From: Termitomyces sp. T153
Lineage: Eukaryota; Basidiomycota; Agaricomycetes; Agaricales; Lyophyllaceae
Assembly: GCA_018296165.2 (NCBI GenBank)
Contig: JACKQL020000021.1
Location: 806,001 to 870,000 of the forward strand
DNA length: 64,000 nt
Reading direction: 5' to 3'
Positions 22,053-32,123 of the stretch are shown here, piece after piece. The notes under the pieces were generated by a model, which did not search any database, was not told where the DNA came from, and saw only the letters and a list, made by a program, of their open reading frames with translations. The first letter of the stretch is position 1, and every line of letters starts with the position of its first letter. The position numbers and the translations under genes were made by a program.

Positions 22053-24762
22053 CACCCACCACACAAATTGGCAGTGACAATGGGGGTGGAGCATAGCAAG
22101 GGCTGCAGGAGCAATGTTTCTGCAAATCAAGGGGACATTGGAGTGGCCAGGCCTTCCACTCCCAAGCATGTGGCTAGCAGTGTCACTAAGAAGTTGGCAA
22201 CATTGCTAAGAGTGGTGAGAACCCCAAAGGGCAAGGCTAGAGAGGAGGAGGAGGAGGAGGAGGAGGAGGAGGAGGAATCCAAAGTAAGTCTTGGTTCTTT
22301 TGCTAATTCTTGGCTGTTATCATTAACACCTCTACAGGAAACTGTTGAAGATAGTTTTACTAACAAGTAGTTGGTGGCTCTTCTTTGCTGGTGAAAAGCC
22401 TCAACAGTGGTGGATACAGAAATGGGTGCAGGAGTAGTGTTGGAGAAGGCAAAGGGAAAGTCCATGGTGTTGCCTGAGGAGAGGCAATGATAAGACCCAC
22501 TTGTCACTGAGCACCATTTTTGGCATTTCTGATTGAACAGCAGCTGATTATTTGATATGGCACAAGTCACAACACTCAGCATGTGAGGCCTAGCTCCAAG
22601 GTCTGGATCAATGCAGCCTTTGCATGGGATGTTAGCAACCAAGAGACTTGTCAATTATGAGCCATATCATGTGGAGTCTGAACTTTGGGTCTAGAATGAC
22701 AAGGCCAAGACCTTTCTTAGCAACTAGTGCTAGTGGCTTGCTTGGCAACAACACAGCCTTTCACCCTAAAAATGGATATATTGACAGTCATGTGATTTCT
22801 TACTTATCATTTTTCTTGTCAAGCTTACAAACATACTTGAATGGCATTCACACTTCAGGTATTGGCATCAGACATGCTCTTTTGTTGAGATTGATTACCT
22901 TTATGCATCACATTGACTTCCCTTATATTTTTACTTGGTTACAGATTGACACCTCATATGTATCATAAACACTTTGGCAGACACTGTCACTAGTGACAAT
23001 TCTTATTCCCTTTCCCATACTATACTTTCAAACAGTATAAATACTGCCTGTACATAGAGACAAGACATGGAAAAAACAGAGTACAGTTTCCCTCTTTCTC
23101 TCTCTAAGCTTACCAGCTTAAGATATCACTTCTCTCTCTCTCTTTCTCTCTCTTTTGCTCATTATTGACAATGACTTAGCAACAGTCTTGCCAACTAGAC
23201 TTTGACTTTGTGTGGTACCAACTGCAGATGCCCTTAGCATGTATTTTGACTTAGTGATGCTAGCAACTATGGCTAGTGACTAGTTTATGTTTGTCCTCTC
23301 AGTCTCTATATTGTCACTCCCCTTTCTCTCCCCTACTCCCCTTTTGCCACTTAGTTTGCTCTTCCTTAGCAACACTTTTGTCTTCATCTGTTTTCCCTTG
23401 CTTTAACTAGCAACCCTCCATTACCATCTAGCAACTTAGGCTAGTGATAGCAACTTTTCTCACCTTGTACACTTTGCACCCTGTTTGCTCTAGTTCTCTG
23501 GGATGGTTACTGACTTACCCTCACATATTAATCTCCTACTGCCAGCTACCCTATCTAGTGACTAGTGTTAGGTCCTCTTTTTAGGTTTCCTGCATGGCAC
23601 TAGGTGGCATAGGAGCATATCAGCAAGCTTTCAAAGTTCATCAGAGAGTGGTAAGTGACTAGCAACTTTCTCCATTTGTTTCACTCAGAAATTCTCTCAA
23701 GTGCACCAACTGTTGGGCTGAGAACAACCCCAAGGGCTGCTGGTACCCTACTGGTGCCCAGCCCTGCTATTGCTGCAATAGCAGAGGGAAAGGCTGCTCC
23801 TATAGCAGCAAGTTGTCAAGGAGTACTGGCAGCAAGTTTGCCAAGAAAATTGCTGCAAAGACAGCCTCTGTTTGACAGGCCCAAGCATTTGTGGAGTAAC
23901 AGAGGAAGTTGGCAAAGAAGAAAGAGCCAATCCAGGTCAAGCATTCTAGCTTGAGCCTGCCTACATCACAGAATGGGGCAGTAGTGGGACATAGTGGTGT
24001 TGCTAAGGGCAGGCAGCAGGAGAAGAGTCATGAGGTGGTGGAGAGTGAGGAAGAGGGTGGTGACAAAGATAGCAGTAGCAGTAGCAACAACAACAACAAC
24101 ATGCCTTTGGCATGGAGATGGGCTGCAACTCCAAGTTCAGTTGCTAGCACCAAGCAGCAGAAGACGGTTGCTAGTGAAGAAGGAAGGGAGGAGCAGGAGG
24201 ATGTGGAGATGAGGGAGAAGACTCCCTTGGTAACAGTCACCAAGGTCAAGCTAGTGGTTAGTGGAGGGGAGGTTGAGGGCAAGCAGGAGGTGGAAGAGGA
24301 AGCAATGGAAGTGGAGAAAGCCAAGGAGAGCAATGAGGAGACAGTCATGCAACAACAGGTAAGTCTTCTTTTTAGCTAGATAACATTTGCTGACCTTTTT
24401 GCTAGGGGACTCAGACTAGCACACCACTGTGACAGATCAGCAATGACATGCTAGAGTGGCTAGAGGAAGACCTAGCCTTGCCAACACTACTAATGTCAGC
24501 AATGCCACTTCAAGGATACAATGATAGGGCAGCAGGGGTGGAGAGGCAGTTCTGGAGGGAGTTGGAGAGAGCTAGGGAGGAGTTGCTGGATGTGAGGGCA
24601 AGGTTTGCTATCACCAAGTGGTTGCTGGCAGCCATGGTGGGATACCAGGGCAACTGTCAAGCATCTCTGGCTTAGCAGGAGGCAAACAGGATTGGCAAGG
24701 AGGACTGGGAGGAGGAGGAGATGGAGGACATGCCCAGCAACAATGCTGACCTCAACATCTAG
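22053..24762 (+). pseudogene. Antisense accessory gene of Gypsy family F (Cys cluster, acidic, coiled coil)
   Basis: Multi-exon plus-strand gene facing the minus-strand family-F element tail-to-tail. Exons readable: 22053-22283 (basic, then poly-Glu), 22338-22487 continued at 23627-23650 (split by a solo LTR), 23689-24358, 24406-24762. The third carries a cysteine cluster C-x2-C-x8-C-x9-C-x-C-C-x6-C at about 23702-23804, then a Lys-rich linker, Ser/Asn runs and an acidic region. The last exon has a charged coiled-coil-like helix (WRELERAREELLDVRARF). In-frame stops at 22368, 23873, 23897, 24430 and 24673 show decay. The cysteine pattern recalls fungal zinc-cluster proteins, but this is only a resemblance. 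Confidence 0.55.
22488..23622 (+). mobile_element. Solo LTR, family F, inside the accessory gene
   Basis: TGATAAGACCC ... GGAGCATATCA, 1135 bp, with a perfect 4-bp duplication gcaa (22484-22487 and 23623-23626). It inserted into an exon between ...PEERQ and AFKVHQ. It includes a CT-rich tract at about 23093-23155. Orientation is opposite to the family-F element whose 5' LTR is at 28929-30000. Confidence 0.9.
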
Positions 24763-25279
24763 CAACAGCCACCCTCCTGTATATAAATTCTTAGTAGTAT
24801 CATATGGACACAGACTAGCCCCCTTGAGGGGCTGCATATCTCTTTGTACTTTGTAGACTGACCCCCTTAAGAGGCCCAAGGAAAATGTACCATATTGCCA
24901 TGGATCAGAAAGAATAAGAAAGATAAAATCATATGAACTAAAAGCAGAAAGTAAACACAAAAATAGAATGAGTTGGTATGCACTAGCCACTGTCACTTGA
25001 TGCTAGCAACTGTCCCTTGATGCTAGTGACAATAGAAGAAATGCTCAGTAAATCATCATGGCATGTAAACCCCCAGAGGTGTGCCAAGTGCTAGTGACAG
25101 ACAGCAAAGTGCAGCATCAAAAACCAGAAGATAGTAATGAAACTGTTTGTGAAGGGCTTTTATACAAGTGTAACATGATAAAAGAATAGCCAAACAAAAA
25201 GACTTAATGTTTTTGTATGGTATTTGACAGTTTTTCCAAATAACTAGTAAAGGATATATGTGAGATGATAAATGCAAAG
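24763..25279. other. Intergenic 3' region between accessory gene and pol
   Basis: No gene seen. It is the tail-to-tail gap of the family-F element, A/T-richer, with repeated ctagtgac and ctagcaac words. Confidence 0.5.
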
Positions 25280-25951
25280 TCAAGAAATGTTGCTAGAGCT
25301 TAGCAAAGGCTGTTTTAGTTTTCTTTGCTGGTGTTGTCCACCAGCTTCATCACCATCTACAAGATTGGTTTGCTCAAGTTTACAGAGGCAAGAAGTGTTG
25401 ATGTTCAAAGTGTCACTAGGCACTGAGATGTGTTTTCTAGCAAAATGAGGGACCAGGCAAAAAGCAGCTACTGGGCAATGCAGCACTGAACCATCTAGTT
25501 CACAAAGGATGTAAGCACCTCCACAGCTGTGAGAGATTACCACCAAAGGGCCTAAGTATTGAGGCCTCATCTTTTTGTTATGCATCACCTTGATCCTAAT
25601 GTGCCTCATCAATATGAGGTTGCCAGCTTAGAAGTTGTAGTCTCAAATTGTAGCAGCATGTTCTGCTTCAAAGCAAATGGCAGCTAGGTGATGAGTGCTA
25701 AGAATGTTCTCATGAAGGCAGTCAAGGTCCTCTTGGCAACATTGAAGATCTATTGCTCAGCATGCTATGAGGTCTGTTGTTGACAGAAACAAGTTCAGCA
25801 GCAGTTGCAAGCATGTTGCTCCAACTATGTCACACCTGTACTCCTTTCCTTTCAGTTGGTTTGTTAGCAACAAATTGTGCAGGAAATGGAATGTTAACAT
25901 AGGTGGGGGTAGTGCCTGTATTGCTTGTGTCAAAAGGTAATGTCTGTCCAA
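25280..25951 (-). pseudogene. Family-F integrase C-terminal remnant
   Basis: The frame 25612-25280 contains RPQYLGPLVVISHSCGGAYI and LCELDGSVLHCPVAAFCLVP. These match the integrase C-terminal segment of elements 1 and 2 (GPMVVIARTRGGNYIVAELDG). The frame 25951-25757 precedes it. RT, RNase H and the integrase core are missing, so a large internal deletion joins this to the protease region. Confidence 0.7.
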
Positions 25952-26008
25952 GAATCAAACAGTTAGAAGAATCAAACAGTTAGAAGAATCAGTGGAAACA
26001 AGATATGA

Positions 26009-27044
26009 TCATGGGGCTAAAGAAAAGTCTGAAAGATCACTGGTGATAGTGTATAGATAAGTTAAAGCAGGGTTTGTCTGTGTGGTGGAATCTGTAAGTA
26101 CAATGTCTTTGTCCAAATTGCAAGAAGCTATACACATTGATAGACCAGTTGAATGATCATAGCTAATAATGACCACTGTGTTGCTATTGTCATCATCAAT
26201 GTCTTCAGCAATGAAAGCAGTGGGGTGGTTCTGTTTCAAAGCAAACATTTTGACAATTGTTTCTTTTCAATTTGCCACATGGAAATGTTGGAATAGTTCA
26301 TTGCATGCCAGTGTTGGGATCCATAATAGTAATAGTGGTCTTGATGTCGCTAAGAGTGTTGACCACACTTCTAGTTAAAACATTGAATGGGCAACCAAGG
26401 AGAATGTCATAGGTGGGGGACTGTAAAATGTAAATCTGCAAATAAACTGTGATGTTGCCAATTGTGCAAGGAATGTTATGGGTCAATCCTAGCAATCAAT
26501 TCATTGTACTGTTGGTGCTCTGCATGTTCAAAATGATGCTGGGGTTGTAAGACAAACCAAGATCACTAGCAATTTCAGCAGACATGGAGATAATCTGTGA
26601 GCCACTATCAGTGATGCATTCTATTTCCTCCTTGTTATCAATCAGCATCATAATGGATTGAAGTGACTGGGAATTCTTAGTGACAGTGAGCACCATGGGC
26701 TCTTCTCCAGCAGGTAACAAATTGATGTAAGCCTTGATGGGGTCAACAGATGCAACTTGGGCCTAGTCTGAGGTAAGTCCATTAGCAGTGGTGATGTTAG
26801 ATCCTAGCAAAAACTGAGGTTCTTCTATGGCAAATGTTGGCAAAGCATCTTCAAAAATGTTGCTAGGGTCCTGTACTATGTTGGCACTCACCCCCACAAG
26901 TTGTTTGGGTGTGACAGTGCACCTGAACTGATTTCCAATATCCTGTGACACTGAGCAAAGTTCACCAACCAAGACTGTGACCTTGGTGCTGAATACCCTT
27001 TCAAAAACTGCTTTAGATTGCTCAATGTTGTAGATAGGTGGCAT
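26009..27044 (-). pseudogene. Family-F protease remnant
   Basis: Retropepsin-like block: ECITDSGSQIISMSAEIA with the catalytic D-S-G at about 26610, then YDILLGCPFNVLTRSVVNTL in the next frame, corresponding to VLLGRPFDT in element 1. This aspartic protease would cleave the gag-pol polyprotein. Stops and frame changes at 26496 and 26763 break it. Confidence 0.7.
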
Positions 27045-27194
27045 GGTGCAATATGCACTGTTGTTAGCTCTCTCTGGAGCAGCAAGATTTTGATGTGTGG
27101 GAGGGGCATAGCAACCTGGGATTTTAGAAAATGGGTGAACTGGGGGCTGAGTAATGGGTTCCTTAGTGACAGGCAGTTATTTGTTAGTGACTGG

Positions 27195-28541
27195 TCATTC
27201 AGATGCTTTGCCTTTGTCTGCAAGCTTAGCAGCAGGAGTTGGTATAGAGTCAGAAGGGGGATTAGTTACCAGAGTGTTGCTAGTTGCTGGTGTAGCCTTG
27301 AGGGTATTGTTTGCTGGTTGATATGCTGCATGGGGGACCTGTACACCATCAAACTTTTTGCCAGGTTGCCTAAATGCAAACAGTTCACGTTCCAAAGCCT
27401 TGATCCATTCTTCCTTGCTTAGCACTCAGCCCATAGCAATGTCCTGTTGCATTACCTCATGGATTAGCAACTGCTGCATAGCTGCTTACTCTGGGTCTGG
27501 ATTAGTGTTGGAAGAGAGTCTGCCAGTAACAATTTGTCCTCGATTAAGGCAGCACCATTTCTCAATACATTCCATGTAGAGCTGCTTGCCAAAATAGTTG
27601 GGAATCATAGTGCCAGGTGGTAGTATGATCTTGCCTTCAGCATTGCAACAGATCTTGCCTTGTTGAATCATATGCTCCATCTTGATGCAAGTGCTGTGGA
27701 CCATAGTGTGACCTGTTTTGCCATAGAAGTGGCAAGTGCTGCTAGTGAACTGTTGGTGGGGCTGGGCATTGTTGTTATTCAAGAGGGCTTTCAAACATTC
27801 CAAGGCACTGACAATTGCTGTGGTGGTTGCTAACTCAAGGGTTTTCCACTTAGGTGTAGGCAATGGCAAGACTGGGGTGTGAGCAACTGGCAATGAGGTG
27901 ATACTGGTGGTGCCATTGCTGGTCTTGGTTGTAAATGTGTCTGTGCCCTTTAAACTCCATTTAGCACCTTTGAAGACTTGATCAATATCATAGGGGTCCT
28001 CAGGATGGTGGTCAGGAAGCATGATTTCAAGACAGCAAATGATTTTAGACCATAGCAACATGGAGATACCTTGCTGGAAAAGACAATGTTCCTTGTTGCA
28101 ATAGAGCTTGTTGTTAGTGAGGAGCCATCTAGCAATGCTTTGGAAGTCTTGATAGTAATCTGAAAACCTGCCCAAAGTTGCTAAGCTGCTATTGAAAGTC
28201 TGATTGACAAGTTGTTTGAGGTTGCCAAGGTTGTATCAAGTGCTAGCGTCAGCACCAGGGTACAGCCTGAGTACTGCTGCCTTCCATTTCTGGTACATGT
28301 AAGGTCTAGTAGTATTGTTGAACAATAGTTACATTGTTGCCAAATTCAGATAAGCTGAGCCAGGTTTCTGCTGTGTTGTAGGATATGTATTGCACTGCAT
28401 ATTCCTCCTTCTGTGTATCATTGGTAATGCCACAGTTAGCAAAAAGGTATTCCAGTTCCTTGAAGTACTGGGGGAGTTCCCTGAGGAAACTCTCATCCCA
28501 TTTTGGTGCAGTAGTGTCATTGCATGGTGGCATTCTAGCAT
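27195..28541 (-). pseudogene. Family-F gag remnant
   Basis: The N-terminal capsid-like part at 28533-28306 (RELPQYFKELEYLF and AETWLSLSEF) continues at 28175-27486 with FSDYYQDFQSIARWLL and a broken knuckle CHFYGKTGHTMVHSTC in which one cysteine is out of place. It follows the 5' LTR and primer site at 28908-28928. Frames are interrupted, so it is dead. Bases 28542-28907 hold only the leader. Confidence 0.7.
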
Positions 28542-28928
28542 GCTAAGTGGCAGGGTTGTTGTTCATGGTAGTGGTTGTTGGTAGTAGTGGTGGAAAATGG
28601 TTCTGGGGGTTAGTTGGCAATGAGGGGATACAGTGGGCTTCTGGGAAGAAGATAGAGTCAGTTGGAGTTAAAGGCAAGAGAGGTGCATTGAGAAAACTTT
28701 TGGTAAATGCACCTAGGAAGTCAGCAAGGATTTTGCTAACATCACAAAGGTTCCTAGCAGTTTTGAGTTCGTTGGCAAGGGGTCATGGTCAAGTAGCTGG
28801 CAGAGAGTTCTGAGGAGTCAACAAAGAAGATTGTGGAAGTTTGCTAAAGATTTCCAAGTGATGTTTTGCTTGAGCTCTGGCTTCTGGTGGAATGGTTAAC
28901 TAAAGTACCCTCATGGTGTGCTCCAAAA

Positions 28929-30000
28929 TGATGTGCTCCTATGCTACCTAGTGCTATGTAGGAAACCTAAAAAGAGGACCTAACACTAGTCACTAGATAG
29001 GGTAGCTGGCAGTAGGAAGTTAATAGTGAAGGCAAGTTAGTAACCGTCCCAGAAAATGAGAGCTAAAGGTTGTGGTATGAACGAGAAGTAGAAAGAATTG
29101 CTATTGCTAGCTTAAGTTGCTAGATGGTAATGAGAGGTTGCTAAGCAAAAGAAGAGAAAAAGAATGAAGGCTAAAGAACTGCTAAGGAAAGGCAAAATAA
29201 TTGGTTAAAGGAGAGTTGGGAAACAAAGGGGATAGTGATAGTAAAGAGACTGGAGGAGAACAAATGCAATCTAATTGCTAGCCATAGTTGCTAGCATTGC
29301 TAAGTCAAAGTAACAATAAGGGCACCTGCAGTTGGTACCACACAAAATCAAAGTCAAAGTTGGCAAGACTGTCACTAAGTCATTGTTGGTGATGAATGAA
29401 AGAGCAAAATGAAATCTTAAGCTGGTAAGCTTATAAAGAGGGGGAAATGGTACTCTGTTTGTTGTTTTGTCTCTATGCACAGACAGTATTTATACTGTTT
29501 GTAAGTATAGTATATGAAAGGGAATAATAGTCACTGCCAGCGACAGTGTCTGCCAAAGTGTTTATGATACATATGAGGTGTCAGTCTGGTAACCAAGTAA
29601 AAAGTAAGCAAAGTCAATGTGATGCATAAGGTAATCAATTGCAAGAAAAGATCATGTCTGATATCAATACCTGAAGTGTAGATGCTGTTCAAGTATGTTT
29701 GTAAGCTCAACAAGAAAAATGATAAATAAGAAATCACATGACTATACATCCATTTTTGTAGAGGAAGCAGTGTTGTTGCCAGGAAAGTAGCTAGCAATTG
29801 TCACTAAGAAAGGTCTTGGCCTTGTTGTTCTAGACCCAGAGTCCAAACTCCACATAATACAGCTTGTTCCAGACCTCAGGGCTAGGCCTCACATGCTGAG
29901 TATCATAACTTGCATTGTGACTTGTGCCATGTCAATATAATTAGCTGCTGTCCAATCAGAAATATGGAAAATGGTGCTAAGCAACAAGTAGGTCTTATCA
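28929..30000 (-). repeat. 5' LTR of the minus-strand family-F element
   Basis: TGATGTGCTCC ... GGTCTTATCA on the plus strand, the reverse complement of 22488-23622. The adjacent minus-strand sequence tttTGGAGCACACCATGAGGG (28908-28928) matches the putative primer site of elements 1 and 2 (TGGAGCCCACTGTGAGGGG). No duplication is found because the left LTR is missing. Confidence 0.8.
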
Positions 30001-30071
30001 GTTGAACTTCTCTTTTGGACATTTGGCTTCTCACTCCACAAACAAGTACTTGCTTGTTTGACTTAGAAAAA

Positions 30072-30289
30072 TGTAACATTTCTGTTACAGGTTGTGCAGC
30101 TTACAGTTCACACCTCATAAGTCAAAACCAGTCAATTGATGCTAATCTACAAAGTATGAAGTAAGGTGCTGCCTTATGTAATTACAGTATGGATATTTAT
30201 GGGTAGTATCATGTGATGCTACCATATAATGTATAATTAAATACATGTTACTAATAGAATGCTAAGGAGATAACAGGCACTCTGTTACA
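30072..30289 (-). repeat. 5' LTR of the TGTAAC element
   Basis: 218 bp, TGTAACATTTC ... CTCTGTTACA. It is followed by the duplication attcc and the continuation of element 3 pol. Confidence 0.85.
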
Positions 30290-32123
30290 ATTCCAAAGCC
30301 CACTGCCATCCAAGAACTGTCGACTTATAGGACCACTGCCCCTCCTGACTCATAGTCAAGTGGTTTCAGAGGTGCACTTGCAGCTAGTAACTTCTTCAAC
30401 TGAGCCATTGCTGACTGCTGTTCCTTACTCCAAACAAATGGTGTGTGGTTTTGAGTCAACTTGATGGGTGCAGCCACTTTGGCATAGTCTTTAATGAACA
30501 TCCTAAAGGTACCACAAGTACCTAGGAAAGCTCTGACATCTGACTTGTCCTGGCAATCACCCCACCCCATAACAATGGCCAACTGCTTGGTCTCAGGTTT
30601 CTGTCCCTCATAGGAACACCTGTGTCCAACCACTACAATCTCATCTGCACAGACTACTGACTTCTTCCCAGAAAAGGTTCCTCCAGCATATTTGATTCTT
30701 TGTAACACTCTGTTTACATTTTGCAGATGTTCCTATACAAATTTCCTAATGCCTGGATTTTCTAGAATAACCTCATAGCCTCCATCTGGCATTTCATACC
30801 TGTGAGGTGGACCTCTAATTGGCACATCATCAATATATGGCCAAGTTACATGAAGTATCTCATCTTTCAAGATGAAGGTAATGTCATCATGAAAGATTGG
30901 TACTGAATTTGTCCAGCCCATGGGCAGGGTTACCAGCCTTAGAGCCCCAAAGGGTGTCTGAAAGGTAGTATAGTCCCTAGACCTCACATCCAACACTCTC
31001 TCATCATATCCCACATACAAGTCAAAGATTCCTCCACAAGCTCTGCTAGCAAAGTGACTAGCTAACTCTTCAGTTGCTGGTGGCAACCCAGAAAGTGCTA
31101 TGGTCACTTTGTTTAAAGGTTCCAAGGTGTGAACTATCCTCAAACTCTCACCATTCTTCTTCAATACTGTGAACCACTGGGATCTGTATGAAGAGTTGGA
31201 TAGCTCATACACTGTTGCCTCAATTTCCTGCTTTATCATCTGGCAGATTATATCTCTGAGTCCAAGAGCAATGGGAATGTTCTTCAATGCCCAGGGAGTG
31301 TGAGGGATTACTGGCATCACCAAAGGAGGGAAGAATTCCTCCTGAAGCCTACCTCTTTGAGAATCATCCCATACAAAAGCCTCATTCTGCAGCATCATTA
31401 GATGATGTACTGCCTTTATCTCCTTTGGGCACAAGAAACTATCACTATGTACTTGGTCAATGATCTCCTTGCACTCAGCAGTGTACCTCCCCTGTGGGTT
31501 TGAAGTCAGGTGGATTTGGGTGCAACTGTGGCATGTCTCCTAGTAGATCTCCAGTGATGCATCTTTCAATTCTAAACTCCTCAGGAGAGGTCCCTAGTAC
31601 AGATTTCACCTTCTTAGCAACAGGCTTGTATTTCTTAGAAAATACTTGTGCAGCTTCCCCACACCTGCTTCTAACTCTAGATTTTCCTGCTCAACTAAGA
31701 TCTCCTCCAACTTCTCTGGTATCTGACACAGCTGCCCATTTAAATAGGCTGACAATGTCTTCTCATCTCTTTTTCCAATACCTCCCTCTGCAGCAAAGGC
31801 CTGCAGATACACATCTCTCAACTCCTGGTTCTTGAATCCACTAGAATTTATAGTGGATCTAGTCACCACTACTTCTCCATTCTCCTTTTCTCCAATCATC
31901 ACTGCTACCTCTCTCTAGTCACTGACCAAATCATTGAGATTTAAAATTTTGGATCACTATCTCCTCCAACACCTATCTTTGGCACCTTCCCTCATTGAAG
32001 AGTGGGCAGGGCTGTCTGGTGACCAGTATTAGGATCTCTGATAGTCATGATGGCACTGCCATCTTCAAGATTTTGTATGTTGCTTTCTATCAGTGTGTCA
32101 AAAGGATGACCCAACAAGATCCC
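30290..32123 (-). pseudogene. Gypsy element 3 reverse transcriptase and protease end
   Basis: Continuation of element 3. RT frame 31434-30733 with RSQWFTVLKKNGESLRIVH, LPMGWTNSVPIFHDDI and the catalytic YIDD box at 30826-30837; thumb and connection at 30708-30325. The pol N-terminus is at 31902-31606. The segment 31930-32123 matches the protease end of element 2 and breaks off at 32123. Frameshifts between frames make it non-functional. Confidence 0.85.

Larger units (their letters stand above)
18224..30289 (-). mobile_element. LTR element with 220-230-bp LTRs inserted in element 3
   Basis: LTRs at 18224-18454 and 30072-30289 begin TGTAACATTTC and end CTCTGTTACA, giving TGTAAC/GTTACA inverted ends. 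The 5-bp duplication attcc lies at 18219-18223 and 30290-30294. A minus-strand purine tract (18455-18469, complement of taccccctctttt) beside the left LTR sets the orientation. The interior now holds chromovirus and family-F Gypsy sequence; only 18455-19890 and 30001-30071 look original. No polymerase of its own is visible, so it may be non-autonomous. Confidence 0.85.
13880..32123 (-). mobile_element. Gypsy element 3, decayed and split by an LTR element
   Basis: Same group as element 2. From low to high coordinate: 3' LTR remnant (about 13880-13936), purine tract complement, antisense accessory gene (14149-15345), pol 3' part (15560-18223), the inserted element 18224-30289, pol 5' part (30290-31902), and protease end (31903-32123). 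The pol sequence joins across the insertion with duplication attcc: left flank ...gggatattcc, right flank attccaaagccc, matching ggaatattccaaagccc in element 2 at 46747. The element stops abruptly at about 32123. Confidence 0.85.

Noticed and set aside
22243..22277. GAG-repeat tract as an independent microsatellite feature
   Set aside because: It encodes poly-Glu in frame within the family-F accessory gene and is described there.
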